This document shows, piece by piece, positions 1 to 5,063 of a DNA stretch of 5,063 bases. The DNA comes from Streptococcus oralis (GTDB lineage Bacteria > Bacillota > Bacilli > Lactobacillales > Streptococcaceae): the NCBI GenBank assembly GCA_905370255.1, contig CAJPKC010000119.1, forward strand, positions 1 to 5,063, read 5' to 3'. How positions within the stretch are numbered: position 1 is the stretch's first letter; the number at the start of each line of letters is the position of its first letter. The notes beneath the pieces are model-generated. The model saw only the letters and a list, made by a program, of their open reading frames with translations, did no database searches and had not been told where the DNA came from. The position numbers and the translations under genes are program-made.

Positions 1-336
1 TCTGTCTCAGTTATCCGTAACGCTGCCTTTATCGCAATTGCCCTTAGCTTCCTTGGGAAATTTACTGCATTGATTTCAACAATTCCAAACGCTGTACTTG
101 GTGGTATGTCTATCCTTCTTTACGGAGTTATCGCAAGTAACGGTGTGAAAGTCTTGATCAAAGAACGTGTTGACTTTAGCCAAATGCGTAACCTTATCAT
201 CGCAAGTGCTATGTTGGTGCTTGGACTTGGTGGAGCAATCCTTAAACTTGGACCAGTTACCCTTTCAGGTACTGCCCTATCAGCTATGACAGGTATCATC
301 CTAAACTTGATCTTGCCATACGAAAACAAAGACTAA
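1..336 (+). CDS. uraA: Uracil permease, C-terminal part (5' end outside window)
   Basis: This is the last 111 codons of a nucleobase transporter of the NCS2/NAT family, which imports uracil across the cytoplasmic membrane by proton symport and feeds pyrimidine salvage. The frame is open from base 1 to a TAA at 334-336, so the gene enters from the left; a TTG at 70 is internal and not a start. The visible part is hydrophobic and contains the family's late conserved segment IPNAVLGGMSILLYGVIAS, in which the P..V.GG......G.I pattern is typical of UraA/PyrP proteins. The positively charged loop VKVLIKERVDFSQMRNLI follows, then two more membrane segments and a short polar tail ending ENKD. The VDF...RNLI loop and LNLILP end fit uracil permeases better than xanthine permeases of the same superfamily, but the substrate-binding helices lie outside the window. 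A strong terminator lies 17 bases after the stop, so uraA ends its transcript here. The next gene is convergent. Confidence 0.85.
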   Translation, partial: SVSVIRNAAFIAIALSFLGKFTALISTIPNAVLGGMSILLYGVIASNGVKVLIKERVDFSQMRNLIIASAMLVLGLGGAILKLGPVTLSGTALSAMTGIILNLILPYENKD

Positions 337-353
337 TCCATATAGAATCAACA

Positions 354-391
354 AGAGGTCGGGACCAAAAATCCCGACCTCTATTTTTATT
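354..391 (+). terminator. Intrinsic terminator of uraA
   Basis: A perfect 11-base-pair stem pairs AGAGGTCGGGA (354-364) with TCCCGACCTCT (372-382) around the 7-base loop CCAAAAA. It is followed on the plus strand by ATTTTTATT. It starts 17 bases after the uraA stop codon. Read on the minus strand, the hairpin is followed only by TGTTGATT, so it would be a weak terminator for the convergent CPBP gene. No other hairpin is seen between 391 and 447, so it may still serve both genes. Confidence 0.9.
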
Positions 392-447
392 CACAAGAAG
401 ACTTTGATACAGCGACTCATTGGACTGTTGTCAAAAAGTTTGATTTC

Positions 448-1206
448 TTAATTTCCCCAAGCGATCAAAAGATACAAGAGACTTGAACCAAACATATCTG
501 CCAGAGCATACATGAGAAAAAATGGCAGTAAATTCTTGACTACATACTTGTACAAGAAATAATAAAAGAGACCATAAACAAGCCCAATCACCAAGGCCCA
601 GAGTAAGCCTTGATAGGTATGGAAAGAAATCCGTATGATTACCGAGTATACTAGAACCAGCCACTGATGCTTTTCTTTTACTGAAGTCAGTAATCCCAAG
701 AAGAAAAATTCTTCGTAAAAACCATTTAAAAGCGCATAGCCAATAGCCATTGGCGTTAAGGACATGAATTTTCTAATGATTTCCATTGGGTCTATAAAAG
801 GAATCAACTGAGGATTAAAATAATTGTACTCACCACTAAGGGTTGTTACAATATCACCAAAAATACCAACAATAGCAAAGATAAGGGGAACCCAGATGAA
901 AACAGACCAGGAAAAGCGTATAGGAAGTTGTTTAAAATCATAATTTCGAATCAAGAGATAAAGGAAAGTAATCCCTAACATCATCAATTGAAAAGTAAAA
1001 TTACTAGAATAAGCTGCTCCATCACTTGCTACATTTGACGCAGTATCCACGACACTGGTAACAGTTGAAGGCGATAGACTCTCCATAAATTGTTGTGTGG
1101 AACGGATGATAAACTCTCCAAACATTAAAATAGTGATGATTAAGATATCGAACCATTTTAAGTATCTTAAAGGTTTAGCAGGATGAATACTTTGTATAAA
1201 ATTCAT
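448..1206 (-). CDS. CPBP family (Abi/CAAX-protease-like) integral membrane protein
   Basis: This 252-residue polytopic membrane protein resembles the CPBP intramembrane metalloprotease family (CAAX proteases and bacteriocin-processing enzymes). Members of the family are linked to bacteriocin self-immunity or membrane-protein processing in lactic acid bacteria. Hydrophobic segments lie at about residues 17-34, 72-87, 98-122, 148-163, 165-174, 181-195, 200-219 and 226-250. The first family motif, EExxxR, appears as E165 E166 FFF L170, with leucine in place of arginine. The second-motif histidine is probably H196 in SFHTYQG. The last motif, HxxxN/D, appears as Y233 ALA D237, lacking the histidine. 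The glutamates, one histidine and the aspartate remain, so activity is uncertain. The start is well supported: GGAGG at 1211-1215 lies 4 bases before the ATG. The gene is flanked by terminators on both sides and is probably transcribed alone. No bacteriocin gene is visible nearby, so an immunity role is not supported by context. Confidence 0.8.
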   Translation of the reverse strand: MNFIQSIHPAKPLRYLKWFDILIITILMFGEFIIRSTQQFMESLSPSTVTSVVDTASNVASDGAAYSSNFTFQLMMLGITFLYLLIRNYDFKQLPIRFSWSVFIWVPLIFAIVGIFGDIVTTLSGEYNYFNPQLIPFIDPMEIIRKFMSLTPMAIGYALLNGFYEEFFFLGLLTSVKEKHQWLVLVYSVIIRISFHTYQGLLWALVIGLVYGLFYYFLYKYVVKNLLPFFLMYALADMFGSSLLYLLIAWGN

Positions 1207-1238
1207 ATTTCCTCCGTTTAGCTTATTTTTCTAACTTT

Positions 1239-1244
1239 ATTATA
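1239..1244 (-). promoter_or_regulatory. Candidate -10 box for the CPBP gene
   Basis: On the minus strand this reads TATAAT, an exact match to the vegetative -10 consensus. It sits 32 bases before the ATG and 23 bases before the GGAGG ribosome binding site at 1211-1215. No good -35 box is seen at 16-18 bases; the region upstream is AT-rich (TTAATTTATATAATTTTAAG). A promoter is expected here because the terminator of the upstream unit (1285-1311) cuts this gene off from it. Confidence 0.4.
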
Positions 1245-1284
1245 AACTTTCAATCTTAAAATTATATAAATTAATGCAGAACAT

Positions 1285-1311
1285 AAAAAACAACCTCTTT
1301 ATAAGGTTGTT
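1285..1311 (-). terminator. Intrinsic terminator of the cppA-hydrolase-transporter unit
   Basis: On the minus strand an 8-base-pair stem AACAACCT/AGGTTGTT (1304-1311 with 1289-1296) encloses a 7-base loop and runs into a run of T (1285-1290, shared partly with the stem). It begins 6 bases after the TAA stop of the EamA transporter gene. The position and T-run make it the end of the three-gene transcript. Confidence 0.85.
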
Positions 1312-1317
1312 CTGTCT

Positions 1318-2229
1318 TTAAATAGACTTGTGTTTCTTTTCTAGCATTAAATCCTTTAAAGAAATAATAGTTACAGCCAACAAAATCATTGCCATACCAA
1401 GAAAATCTACAGGATAAAAAATATCTCCCATAATCATGAAGGCAAAAAACACCGCAGAGATTGGCTCAATCGAGGCCAGAAGACTAGATTTGACTGGTCC
1501 AACCATACTGGCTCCCTTGAGAAAGGCTGTGTAAGCAAAAACCGTTCCAATAAGAATAATTCCAGCAAAGGCTAGAAAAATATCAAATGACATAGGAATT
1601 CTAGCGCCGATAATTCCAGTAAATGGAACTGCCACAAAACCAGAAATGGTCATTCCAACACCAATAACCAAAATGCTCCCCCACTTTTGAATGAGTTTAA
1701 TGGGTAAAATGATATACAGTGCATAGGTCAGAGCTGAGAATAAGCCCCAGAAGAGTCCAGCTGGTGTCATAGAAAGCTGATCCAACTGCCCATGGGTTGC
1801 AATGAGAAAGGTCCCACCTATAGCCAAAATCATAGAAATAATTTCAGCTATAGTAGGCGCTACCCTATCTTTTATACAAGTATAAGCTAAGATTCCAACT
1901 GGACAGACATACTGTAAGACCGTCGCTGTTCCAGCATTTGTCTCCTGAATAGCTGATAAATAGGCCAATTGATTTAAAAAGAGCCCAAACAAAGAAAATA
2001 ACAAGAGAGAAAACAGACTTGATTTATCCCTTAAAAAAGCTAGAAATTGTTCCTTAGACTTTATATAGGACAATAGAACCAAGAGGAGACCTGCAACAAT
2101 CAAACGAATATTGGTCAGAACAAGGGCTGAAATTCCATGAGCCATCAGGTACTGACCACTGGTCCCAGATAAGCCCCAAGCGATACCTGCAATTACTGTA
2201 AAAAGAGTTCCTTTAAGAGCTTTTGACAT
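1318..2229 (-). CDS. EamA-family (DMT superfamily) membrane transporter
   Basis: This 303-residue protein has about ten membrane segments arranged as two EamA repeats, roughly residues 5-144 and 157-292, the usual size for drug/metabolite transporters. Typical signatures are AGIAWGLSGTSGQYL near the N-terminus, the end of the first repeat (ILAIGGTFLIATHG), and in the second repeat the L..IEPISAVFFAFMIMGD segment, residues 251-269, which matches the conserved L..EP..A......GE region with D269 in place of the common glutamate. The C-terminal tail LEKKHKSI is basic, as expected for a cytoplasmic end. Family members usually export amino acids, metabolites or toxic compounds, but the substrate cannot be read from sequence. 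The ATG start is firm: GGAGG (2234-2238) abuts the TAG stop of the upstream hydrolase gene and lies 4 bases before the ATG. It is the last gene of a cotranscribed unit and is followed by a terminator. Confidence 0.85.
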   Translation of the reverse strand: MSKALKGTLFTVIAGIAWGLSGTSGQYLMAHGISALVLTNIRLIVAGLLLVLLSYIKSKEQFLAFLRDKSSLFSLLLFSLFGLFLNQLAYLSAIQETNAGTATVLQYVCPVGILAYTCIKDRVAPTIAEIISMILAIGGTFLIATHGQLDQLSMTPAGLFWGLFSALTYALYIILPIKLIQKWGSILVIGVGMTISGFVAVPFTGIIGARIPMSFDIFLAFAGIILIGTVFAYTAFLKGASMVGPVKSSLLASIEPISAVFFAFMIMGDIFYPVDFLGMAMILLAVTIISLKDLMLEKKHKSI

Positions 2230-2238
2230 ACTTCCTCC

Positions 2239-3171
2239 CTAGTCTGCTTCACGAATTAGGTCCATGACCTGATTGCGGTCTATGATCCACTGGGCACGCT
2301 CGTCTTTTTCGTAGGTTCTATTGGACAAGAAAATCGCAGCTTCCTGCTTCTTACGATTCCACATGATAAAGGTTCCAGTATAGCCTGTATGGTCTAGCCA
2401 ATCACCTTCAAGATTCCAGGCCAAGGATCGTTCCTTATCACTCAAATCTGAAAAATTCTGGCTTAATCCGTCAGCAAAATCATCCTGTAAATAATGCTCA
2501 AGGAAGATTTTTAAATCCTTCACAGTTGAAAACAAGCCTGCACTTCCAGCATGTTTACCTAGTAAACGTGCCTTAGGATCATGCACCACTCCTGCTTTCT
2601 GTCCCCGAACAGTCGGCACAGCACTGCTAACTGGTCCAAACTGAGTTTCCTTCATCTTCCATGGATCCAAAACTTGCTCTTGTAAAATCTGGTCTAAGTC
2701 TTTCTCAAAGTAATTCTCTAGGAGAAAACCGAGCAAGAGAAAGTGCACATCCGAGTATAGAAAAGCCCTCTTCTCTCGTCGATTCAAATGATACATAGCT
2801 TCTTTCAATTCTTCTGCATTCAACTGGTCTCTATTGATAATAAACGGGTCCAAGTCCGTAGAATGTGTGAGGAGTTGACGAATGGTGATATCTGGATAAT
2901 CCGCCTCTGGAAGATAGGTCTTTATGGATTGATTGAGCTCAATCTTGCCTTGCTTCCACAAAAAAGTTAAGACAGTTCCAACTCCGACGACCTTGCTCAC
3001 ACTTGCCAAATCATAGACTAAACCTTGACAAGTCTGCTCTCCAATTTCTGGATCTGCTTCTCCGAGGTAGCAATCAGACCATTCACCATCCCGATAATAC
3101 GCAAAAGAGGCACCAGGATAAATCCCTGCCTCAATTTGTTGCTTTATTTTTTGGATAACTAATTCTCTCAT
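2239..3171 (-). CDS. Serine hydrolase of the beta-lactamase/class C (PF00144) family
   Basis: This 310-residue protein has the penicillin-binding-protein/class C beta-lactamase fold. The nucleophile motif SxxK is S57-V-S-K60 in YDLASVSKV. The second motif is Y139-S-D141 (Y-x-N in true class C enzymes). The third is H261-T-G263 in LDHTGYTGT, in place of KTG. The segment GKHAGSAGLFSTVKDL (about 206-220) and the RQLLTHS segment (98-104) are also characteristic of this family. Its esterases, D-aminopeptidases and lactamase-like enzymes cannot be told apart by these motifs, so the substrate is unknown; beta-lactam resistance should not be inferred. There is no signal peptide or membrane anchor, so it is probably cytoplasmic, unlike penicillin-binding proteins. 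Its ATG overlaps the TGA of cppA as ATGA (3168-3171), with only a weak AGAAG before it, suggesting translational coupling. The EamA transporter gene follows after 9 bases. Confidence 0.85.
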   Translation of the reverse strand: MRELVIQKIKQQIEAGIYPGASFAYYRDGEWSDCYLGEADPEIGEQTCQGLVYDLASVSKVVGVGTVLTFLWKQGKIELNQSIKTYLPEADYPDITIRQLLTHSTDLDPFIINRDQLNAEELKEAMYHLNRREKRAFLYSDVHFLLLGFLLENYFEKDLDQILQEQVLDPWKMKETQFGPVSSAVPTVRGQKAGVVHDPKARLLGKHAGSAGLFSTVKDLKIFLEHYLQDDFADGLSQNFSDLSDKERSLAWNLEGDWLDHTGYTGTFIMWNRKKQEAAIFLSNRTYEKDERAQWIIDRNQVMDLIREAD

Positions 3172-3893
3172 ACTTCTTCAAACCACAATTCGATATTGTT
3201 GGTATCCTTGGTTAGGAAAAACTTCTCTGACTTAGGAATAAAGTAACCTGCAGTTTCAAAACGTTGACGGAGACTAGCCAATTCAAGTTCTTTTACTTGG
3301 AATTTCAACATAGACAAATCCCAAGTAACATTATTTTCAACGAGCAAATCACTACCTTGAGCTTGTTTAAAAGCTAGGCTAGTTTCGATTTCCTCTTTTT
3401 CAAGCAGGCTCGTCGTTTCATCAGGCAAGTTAATCTCTACTGAAATATCAAATGCTGTCAAATACTGCATCTTCTCATCTTTTGAGAAAGTAACAGTTTC
3501 ATCAAACTTTCTCAAATCTTTGATGTCATCTTCCGCATGGATTAGGACAAGGTCCCCTTCCGGAGAAAGAGCTTCAAAAGCAAATCCCTTATTTCCTTTA
3601 TAGAGTTGAGGAAGTTTTTCCATTCTAGCTAGTAAGGCTTCAATCTCGGATGGATTCGCTACTTTTACAATCAATCTAGCTAATTTTTTGATCCCTTCAA
3701 CCTTACGGCTTCTCATACTTGGTGATTCTTCTAAAACCAATTTTTCAATGCCTGACTGGTCTCCTAGCGATAAGAAAGCCGACTCTTCAAGCAAGGGTTT
3801 CATACCCAAGGTTTGGATATAAAACAATTCATTTAATCTTCTATTATTTATCTTTAGCGTCGGGATCATACGCACAATTTGATTTACATTCAT
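3168..3893 (-). CDS. cppA: CppA protein (annotated C3-degrading proteinase; VOC-like N-terminus)
   Basis: This 241-residue protein starts MNVNQIVRMIPTLKINN and is recognised as streptococcal CppA, a two-domain family (CppA_N, about 5-120; CppA_C, about 130-240). CppA was described in pneumococci as degrading human complement C3. In the sequence I see no signal peptide, membrane anchor, HExxH, catalytic triad signature or other protease motif. The N-terminal pattern (IPTLKINNRRLNELFYIQTLGMKPLLEE, residues 10-37) instead looks like one beta-alpha-beta unit of a glyoxalase/vicinal-oxygen-chelate domain. The start chosen is the ATG at 3891-3893, preceded 5 bases away by GGAGG. A longer frame beginning at a GTG (3906-3908) would place that ribosome binding site inside the coding sequence and is rejected. 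It is the first gene of the unit and overlaps the serine hydrolase gene by 4 bases. A candidate promoter lies at 3924-3951. Confidence 0.87.
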   Translation of the reverse strand: MNVNQIVRMIPTLKINNRRLNELFYIQTLGMKPLLEESAFLSLGDQSGIEKLVLEESPSMRSRKVEGIKKLARLIVKVANPSEIEALLARMEKLPQLYKGNKGFAFEALSPEGDLVLIHAEDDIKDLRKFDETVTFSKDEKMQYLTAFDISVEINLPDETTSLLEKEEIETSLAFKQAQGSDLLVENNVTWDLSMLKFQVKELELASLRQRFETAGYFIPKSEKFFLTKDTNNIELWFEEV

Positions 3894-3898
3894 AAATT

Positions 3899-3903
3899 CC
3901 TCC
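3899..3903 (-). promoter_or_regulatory. Ribosome binding site that fixes the cppA start
   Basis: GGAGG on the minus strand, 5 bases before the ATG at 3893-3891. It decides the start because the frame is open upstream to a GTG at 3908, only five codons earlier, which has no ribosome binding site of its own at proper distance. Confidence 0.85.
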
Positions 3904-3923
3904 AACACTTTTTATTTTAAAGG

Positions 3924-3951
3924 ATTTTATTTCATTTTACAAGTTATTCAA
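3924..3951 (-). promoter_or_regulatory. Candidate promoter of the cppA unit
   Basis: On the minus strand TTGAAT (3951-3946) and TAAAAT (3929-3924) are separated by 16 bases, close to the vegetative -35/-10 consensus. Transcription would start near 3917, about 24 bases before the cppA ATG. The region is so AT-rich that other hexamer pairs exist, for example TTGTAA and a second TAAAAT 17 bases apart slightly downstream, so the exact boxes are uncertain. A promoter here is expected because a hairpin separates cppA from the gene before it. Confidence 0.45.
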
Positions 3952-3969
3952 CTAAAAACTTTAACTATA

Positions 3970-3993
3970 TTAACCCCTTGAGTAGTTAACCCC
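3970..3993. repeat. Direct repeat TTAACCCC upstream of cppA
   Basis: TTAACCCC occurs at 3970-3977 and again at 3986-3993, so the two starts are 16 bases apart. A third partial copy, TTAAC, is at 3961-3965. The second copy runs into the stem of the hairpin at 3990-4013. The pair lies about 20-45 bases upstream of the candidate -35 box of cppA, where an activator could bind, but the repeats are short and may be chance. Confidence 0.3.
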
Positions 3994-4014
3994 CTTCGCA
4001 TATCCGAAGGGGGG
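3990..4014 (-). terminator. GC-rich hairpin after the EEP phosphatase gene
   Basis: A perfect 9-base-pair stem pairs CCCCCTTCG (3990-3998) with CGAAGGGGG (4005-4013) around the 6-base loop CATATC. It begins 27 bases after the stop of the phosphatase gene, where the minus-strand transcript should end. The minus-strand sequence after the stem is TTAACTACTC, a poor T-run. On the plus strand the stem is followed by GCTTGTTTTATTTT, which is better. Termination of the minus-strand transcript is therefore likely from position but not ideal by rule. Confidence 0.6.
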
Positions 4015-4041
4015 CTTGTTTTATTTTAGTAAAATTCTTTG

Positions 4042-4860
4042 TTAGTTCTTCCAAGAAAGTTCTGCTTGAAGACCATAGTGATCACTGACCTGTGGACTTT
4101 GTTTTCCATCAAAGACAACATGTAATGTTTCTACCTGTATATCCTTTGTCGTAAAGACATAATCAATTCGAAGAGGTTCGCTGTTCCCCTTCCAACCATC
4201 AATTTCAGGCGGAACTGTGTAGCTACCACTTCTTTCTTTTGCAACTTCAAATGCATCTTGTAAGTTTAGTGGACTAGCTAGAATTGCTTGGTAACCCTCT
4301 TGGCCTGCAGGATTATTGAAATCACCTGCTAGTAAGAGAGGCTTATTTAATTCTTTAAAAACTGCTTCAAAACGCGCCCATTCCTCTTGGAAGCCTTTAT
4401 CCCACCAAGAGAGATGCACACTCGCAACAGCAAGTTCTTTACCTTCAACTACTGTTTCTGCTAAAGCAACTCGTCGTGTGTGGTAATCTGTCGGGTCATC
4501 CACATCTGAAACTAAAATCTCACGCGCTTCAATCGGTGTTTTAGATACGATTGCAACACCTTCATGATAGCGGTCATAACCGATATGGTTATAAGCCCAT
4601 GTCCAATAGTATTTGAGTCCTTTTTCAGCTAATTTCTCTACCAAGAGACGAACATAGTGGTCTTGATGAATTGGCTCAGCAGATGGTAATGGCTGATAAA
4701 GTGGACCAGCCTCTACTTGCTCTGAGGTGATTTCTTGGTTAATTTCCTGAAAACAAATCACATCATAATTGTTTTCAAGGATGTCTTTTAATAAGAGCTG
4801 AAATTTTTCTTCAGGATTTTTTTCCATCCAACTATGAGTATTAAGGGTTAAAAATTTCAT
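4042..4860 (-). CDS. mapP: EEP-fold phosphatase, probable maltose 6'-phosphate phosphatase
   Basis: This 272-residue cytoplasmic protein has the complete active site of the metal-dependent endonuclease/exonuclease/phosphatase (DNase I-like) superfamily. It shows N7 in LTLNTHSW, E39 in ICFQEIN, the substrate-side segment GVAIVSK (101-107), H149 in ASVHLSWW, D180 and N182 in LAGDFNNP, D233 in RIDYVF, and the terminal S259-D260-H261 in SDHYGL. The length, the MKFLTLNTHSW start and the adjacent PTS IIABC gene match MapP of enterococci and lactobacilli. MapP removes the phosphate from maltose 6'-phosphate after PTS uptake so that maltose can enter the maltose-phosphorylase or glucosidase route. 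This assignment comes from family recall and neighbourhood; the fold alone would also fit a nuclease or sphingomyelinase-like enzyme, and many databases leave it as a generic EEP protein. AGGAG (4868-4872) lies 7 bases before the ATG. The permease gene ends 52 bases upstream with a small hairpin between, so cotranscription is likely. Confidence 0.82.
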   Translation of the reverse strand: MKFLTLNTHSWMEKNPEEKFQLLLKDILENNYDVICFQEINQEITSEQVEAGPLYQPLPSAEPIHQDHYVRLLVEKLAEKGLKYYWTWAYNHIGYDRYHEGVAIVSKTPIEAREILVSDVDDPTDYHTRRVALAETVVEGKELAVASVHLSWWDKGFQEEWARFEAVFKELNKPLLLAGDFNNPAGQEGYQAILASPLNLQDAFEVAKERSGSYTVPPEIDGWKGNSEPLRIDYVFTTKDIQVETLHVVFDGKQSPQVSDHYGLQAELSWKN

Positions 4861-4882
4861 ACTTTTTCTCCTATAAACAAGA

Positions 4883-4903
4883 GGTTGGAAAAAACTTCCA
4901 ACC
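4883..4903 (-). other. Intercistronic hairpin between the PTS gene and mapP
   Basis: A perfect 8-base-pair stem GGTTGGAA/TTCCAACC with a 5-base loop lies in the 52-base gap, 9 bases after the permease stop and 10 bases before the AGGAG of mapP. On the minus strand it is followed by TCTTGTTTATAG, a broken T-run. It could be a leaky terminator that lowers mapP expression relative to the permease, or an mRNA-stabilising or processing element. It does not overlap the ribosome binding site. Confidence 0.55.
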
Positions 4904-4912
4904 CCTAAACGA

Positions 4913-5063
4913 TTACAATTCTACTTTTGCAACTGCTGTGTTAGCTGCAAGAGAACCTGTTTGTTCTAATTTAACTGACTTGATCGCGTCTCCATTTGTA
5001 AAGACAACTACAGTTGTAGTTTCACGACCTGCTGCTTGAATAGCACCTAAGTCAGCTGTGACA
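4913..5063 (-). CDS. ptsG: PTS glucose/maltose permease IIABC, C-terminal end of the EIIA domain
   Basis: The last 49 codons of a minus-strand gene enter from the right edge and end at TAA (4913-4915). The peptide starts VTADLGAIQAAGRETTTVVV, continues FTNGD, and ends LAANTAVAKVEL. This matches the C-terminal end of the EIIA-Glc (crr-like) domain, where D...I...G....T.VV.TN is conserved and a V-x-V-x-L type strand closes the fold. In streptococci such a domain at this point usually ends a single-chain IIABC permease that phosphorylates glucose, maltose or related sugars during uptake. The phosphorylated histidine and the IIB and IIC domains lie outside the window, so the sugar and even the fusion are inferred. 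The neighbouring probable mapP favours maltose, in which case malT would be the apt name. A stand-alone EIIA or another glucose-family IIABC, such as a trehalose or beta-glucoside type, is possible. Confidence 0.78.
   Translation of the reverse strand, partial: VTADLGAIQAAGRETTTVVVFTNGDAIKSVKLEQTGSLAANTAVAKVEL

Noticed and set aside
120..329. Minus-strand open frame of 69 codons inside uraA
   Set aside because: It is antisense to the clearly conserved uracil permease frame, has no ribosome binding site and no recognisable family pattern.
337..447. Insertion sequence or attachment site between the convergent genes
   Set aside because: The only inverted repeat is the short-loop terminator of uraA; there are no target duplications or transposase remnants that I can see.
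431..664. Minus-strand open frame of 77 codons overlapping the end of the CPBP gene
   Set aside because: It lies in another frame of the CPBP coding sequence on the same strand, with no good ribosome binding site; the CPBP frame is longer, well initiated and carries family motifs.
448..1206. Bacteriocin immunity locus
   Set aside because: CPBP proteins often sit in bacteriocin loci, but no double-glycine leader peptide, bacteriocin transporter or regulator is visible in the flanking sequence.
2788..2970. Plus-strand open frame of 60 codons inside the serine hydrolase gene
   Set aside because: It is antisense to the hydrolase core including conserved motifs, with no supporting start signals.
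3894..3908. Longer CppA start at a GTG, adding MLEEF
   Set aside because: The GGAGG would then be coding sequence; the ATG 5 bases after it is the normal start and gives the expected MNVNQIV beginning.
3909..4041. Riboswitch, T-box or catabolite-response (cre) site upstream of cppA
   Set aside because: The gap has one simple hairpin and AT-rich sequence; no T-box, known aptamer core or cre-like palindrome was found by eye.

Overview
The window looks like chromosome of a low-GC Gram-positive coccus, most likely a mitis-group Streptococcus (S. mitis, S. oralis or S. pneumoniae relatives). The reasons are the AT-rich intergenic DNA, strong GGAGG-type ribosome binding sites, the streptococcal protein CppA, a PTS permease with a fused C-terminal EIIA domain, and protein sequences typical of that group. 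The species call is inferred from memory of these families; no database was searched. There is no sign of an insertion sequence, phage, CRISPR array, tRNA or rRNA. Every gap between genes is shorter than 150 bases.

Layout: the left edge holds the 3' end of a plus-strand uracil permease gene (uraA) with a strong intrinsic terminator. Everything else is on the minus strand. Convergent with uraA is a single gene for a CPBP-family membrane protein (448-1206), with its own ribosome binding site and probably its own promoter. Next is a tight three-gene unit, read from right to left: cppA (3893-3168), a beta-lactamase-fold serine hydrolase (3171-2239) and an EamA/DMT transporter (2229-1318). The first two overlap by ATGA, the second pair is 9 bases apart, and the unit ends in a clear terminator (1285-1311). 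Upstream, separated by a GC-rich hairpin (3990-4013), is an endonuclease/exonuclease/phosphatase-fold enzyme (4860-4042). It follows the 3' end of a PTS IIABC permease gene (4913-5063), with a small hairpin in the 52-base gap.

How the genes work together: the best functional story is at the right end. A glucose/maltose-type PTS permease followed by an EEP-fold phosphatase matches the maltose 6'-phosphate route, in which the permease imports and phosphorylates maltose and MapP removes the phosphate inside the cell. The cppA unit joins a protein historically called a complement C3 protease, though its N-terminus resembles a glyoxalase/VOC domain, with a serine hydrolase and a small-molecule exporter. 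The tight packing suggests a shared but unknown metabolic or detoxification role. I do not see an undescribed system here. The region is ordinary core or near-core streptococcal sequence with a few points worth checking.
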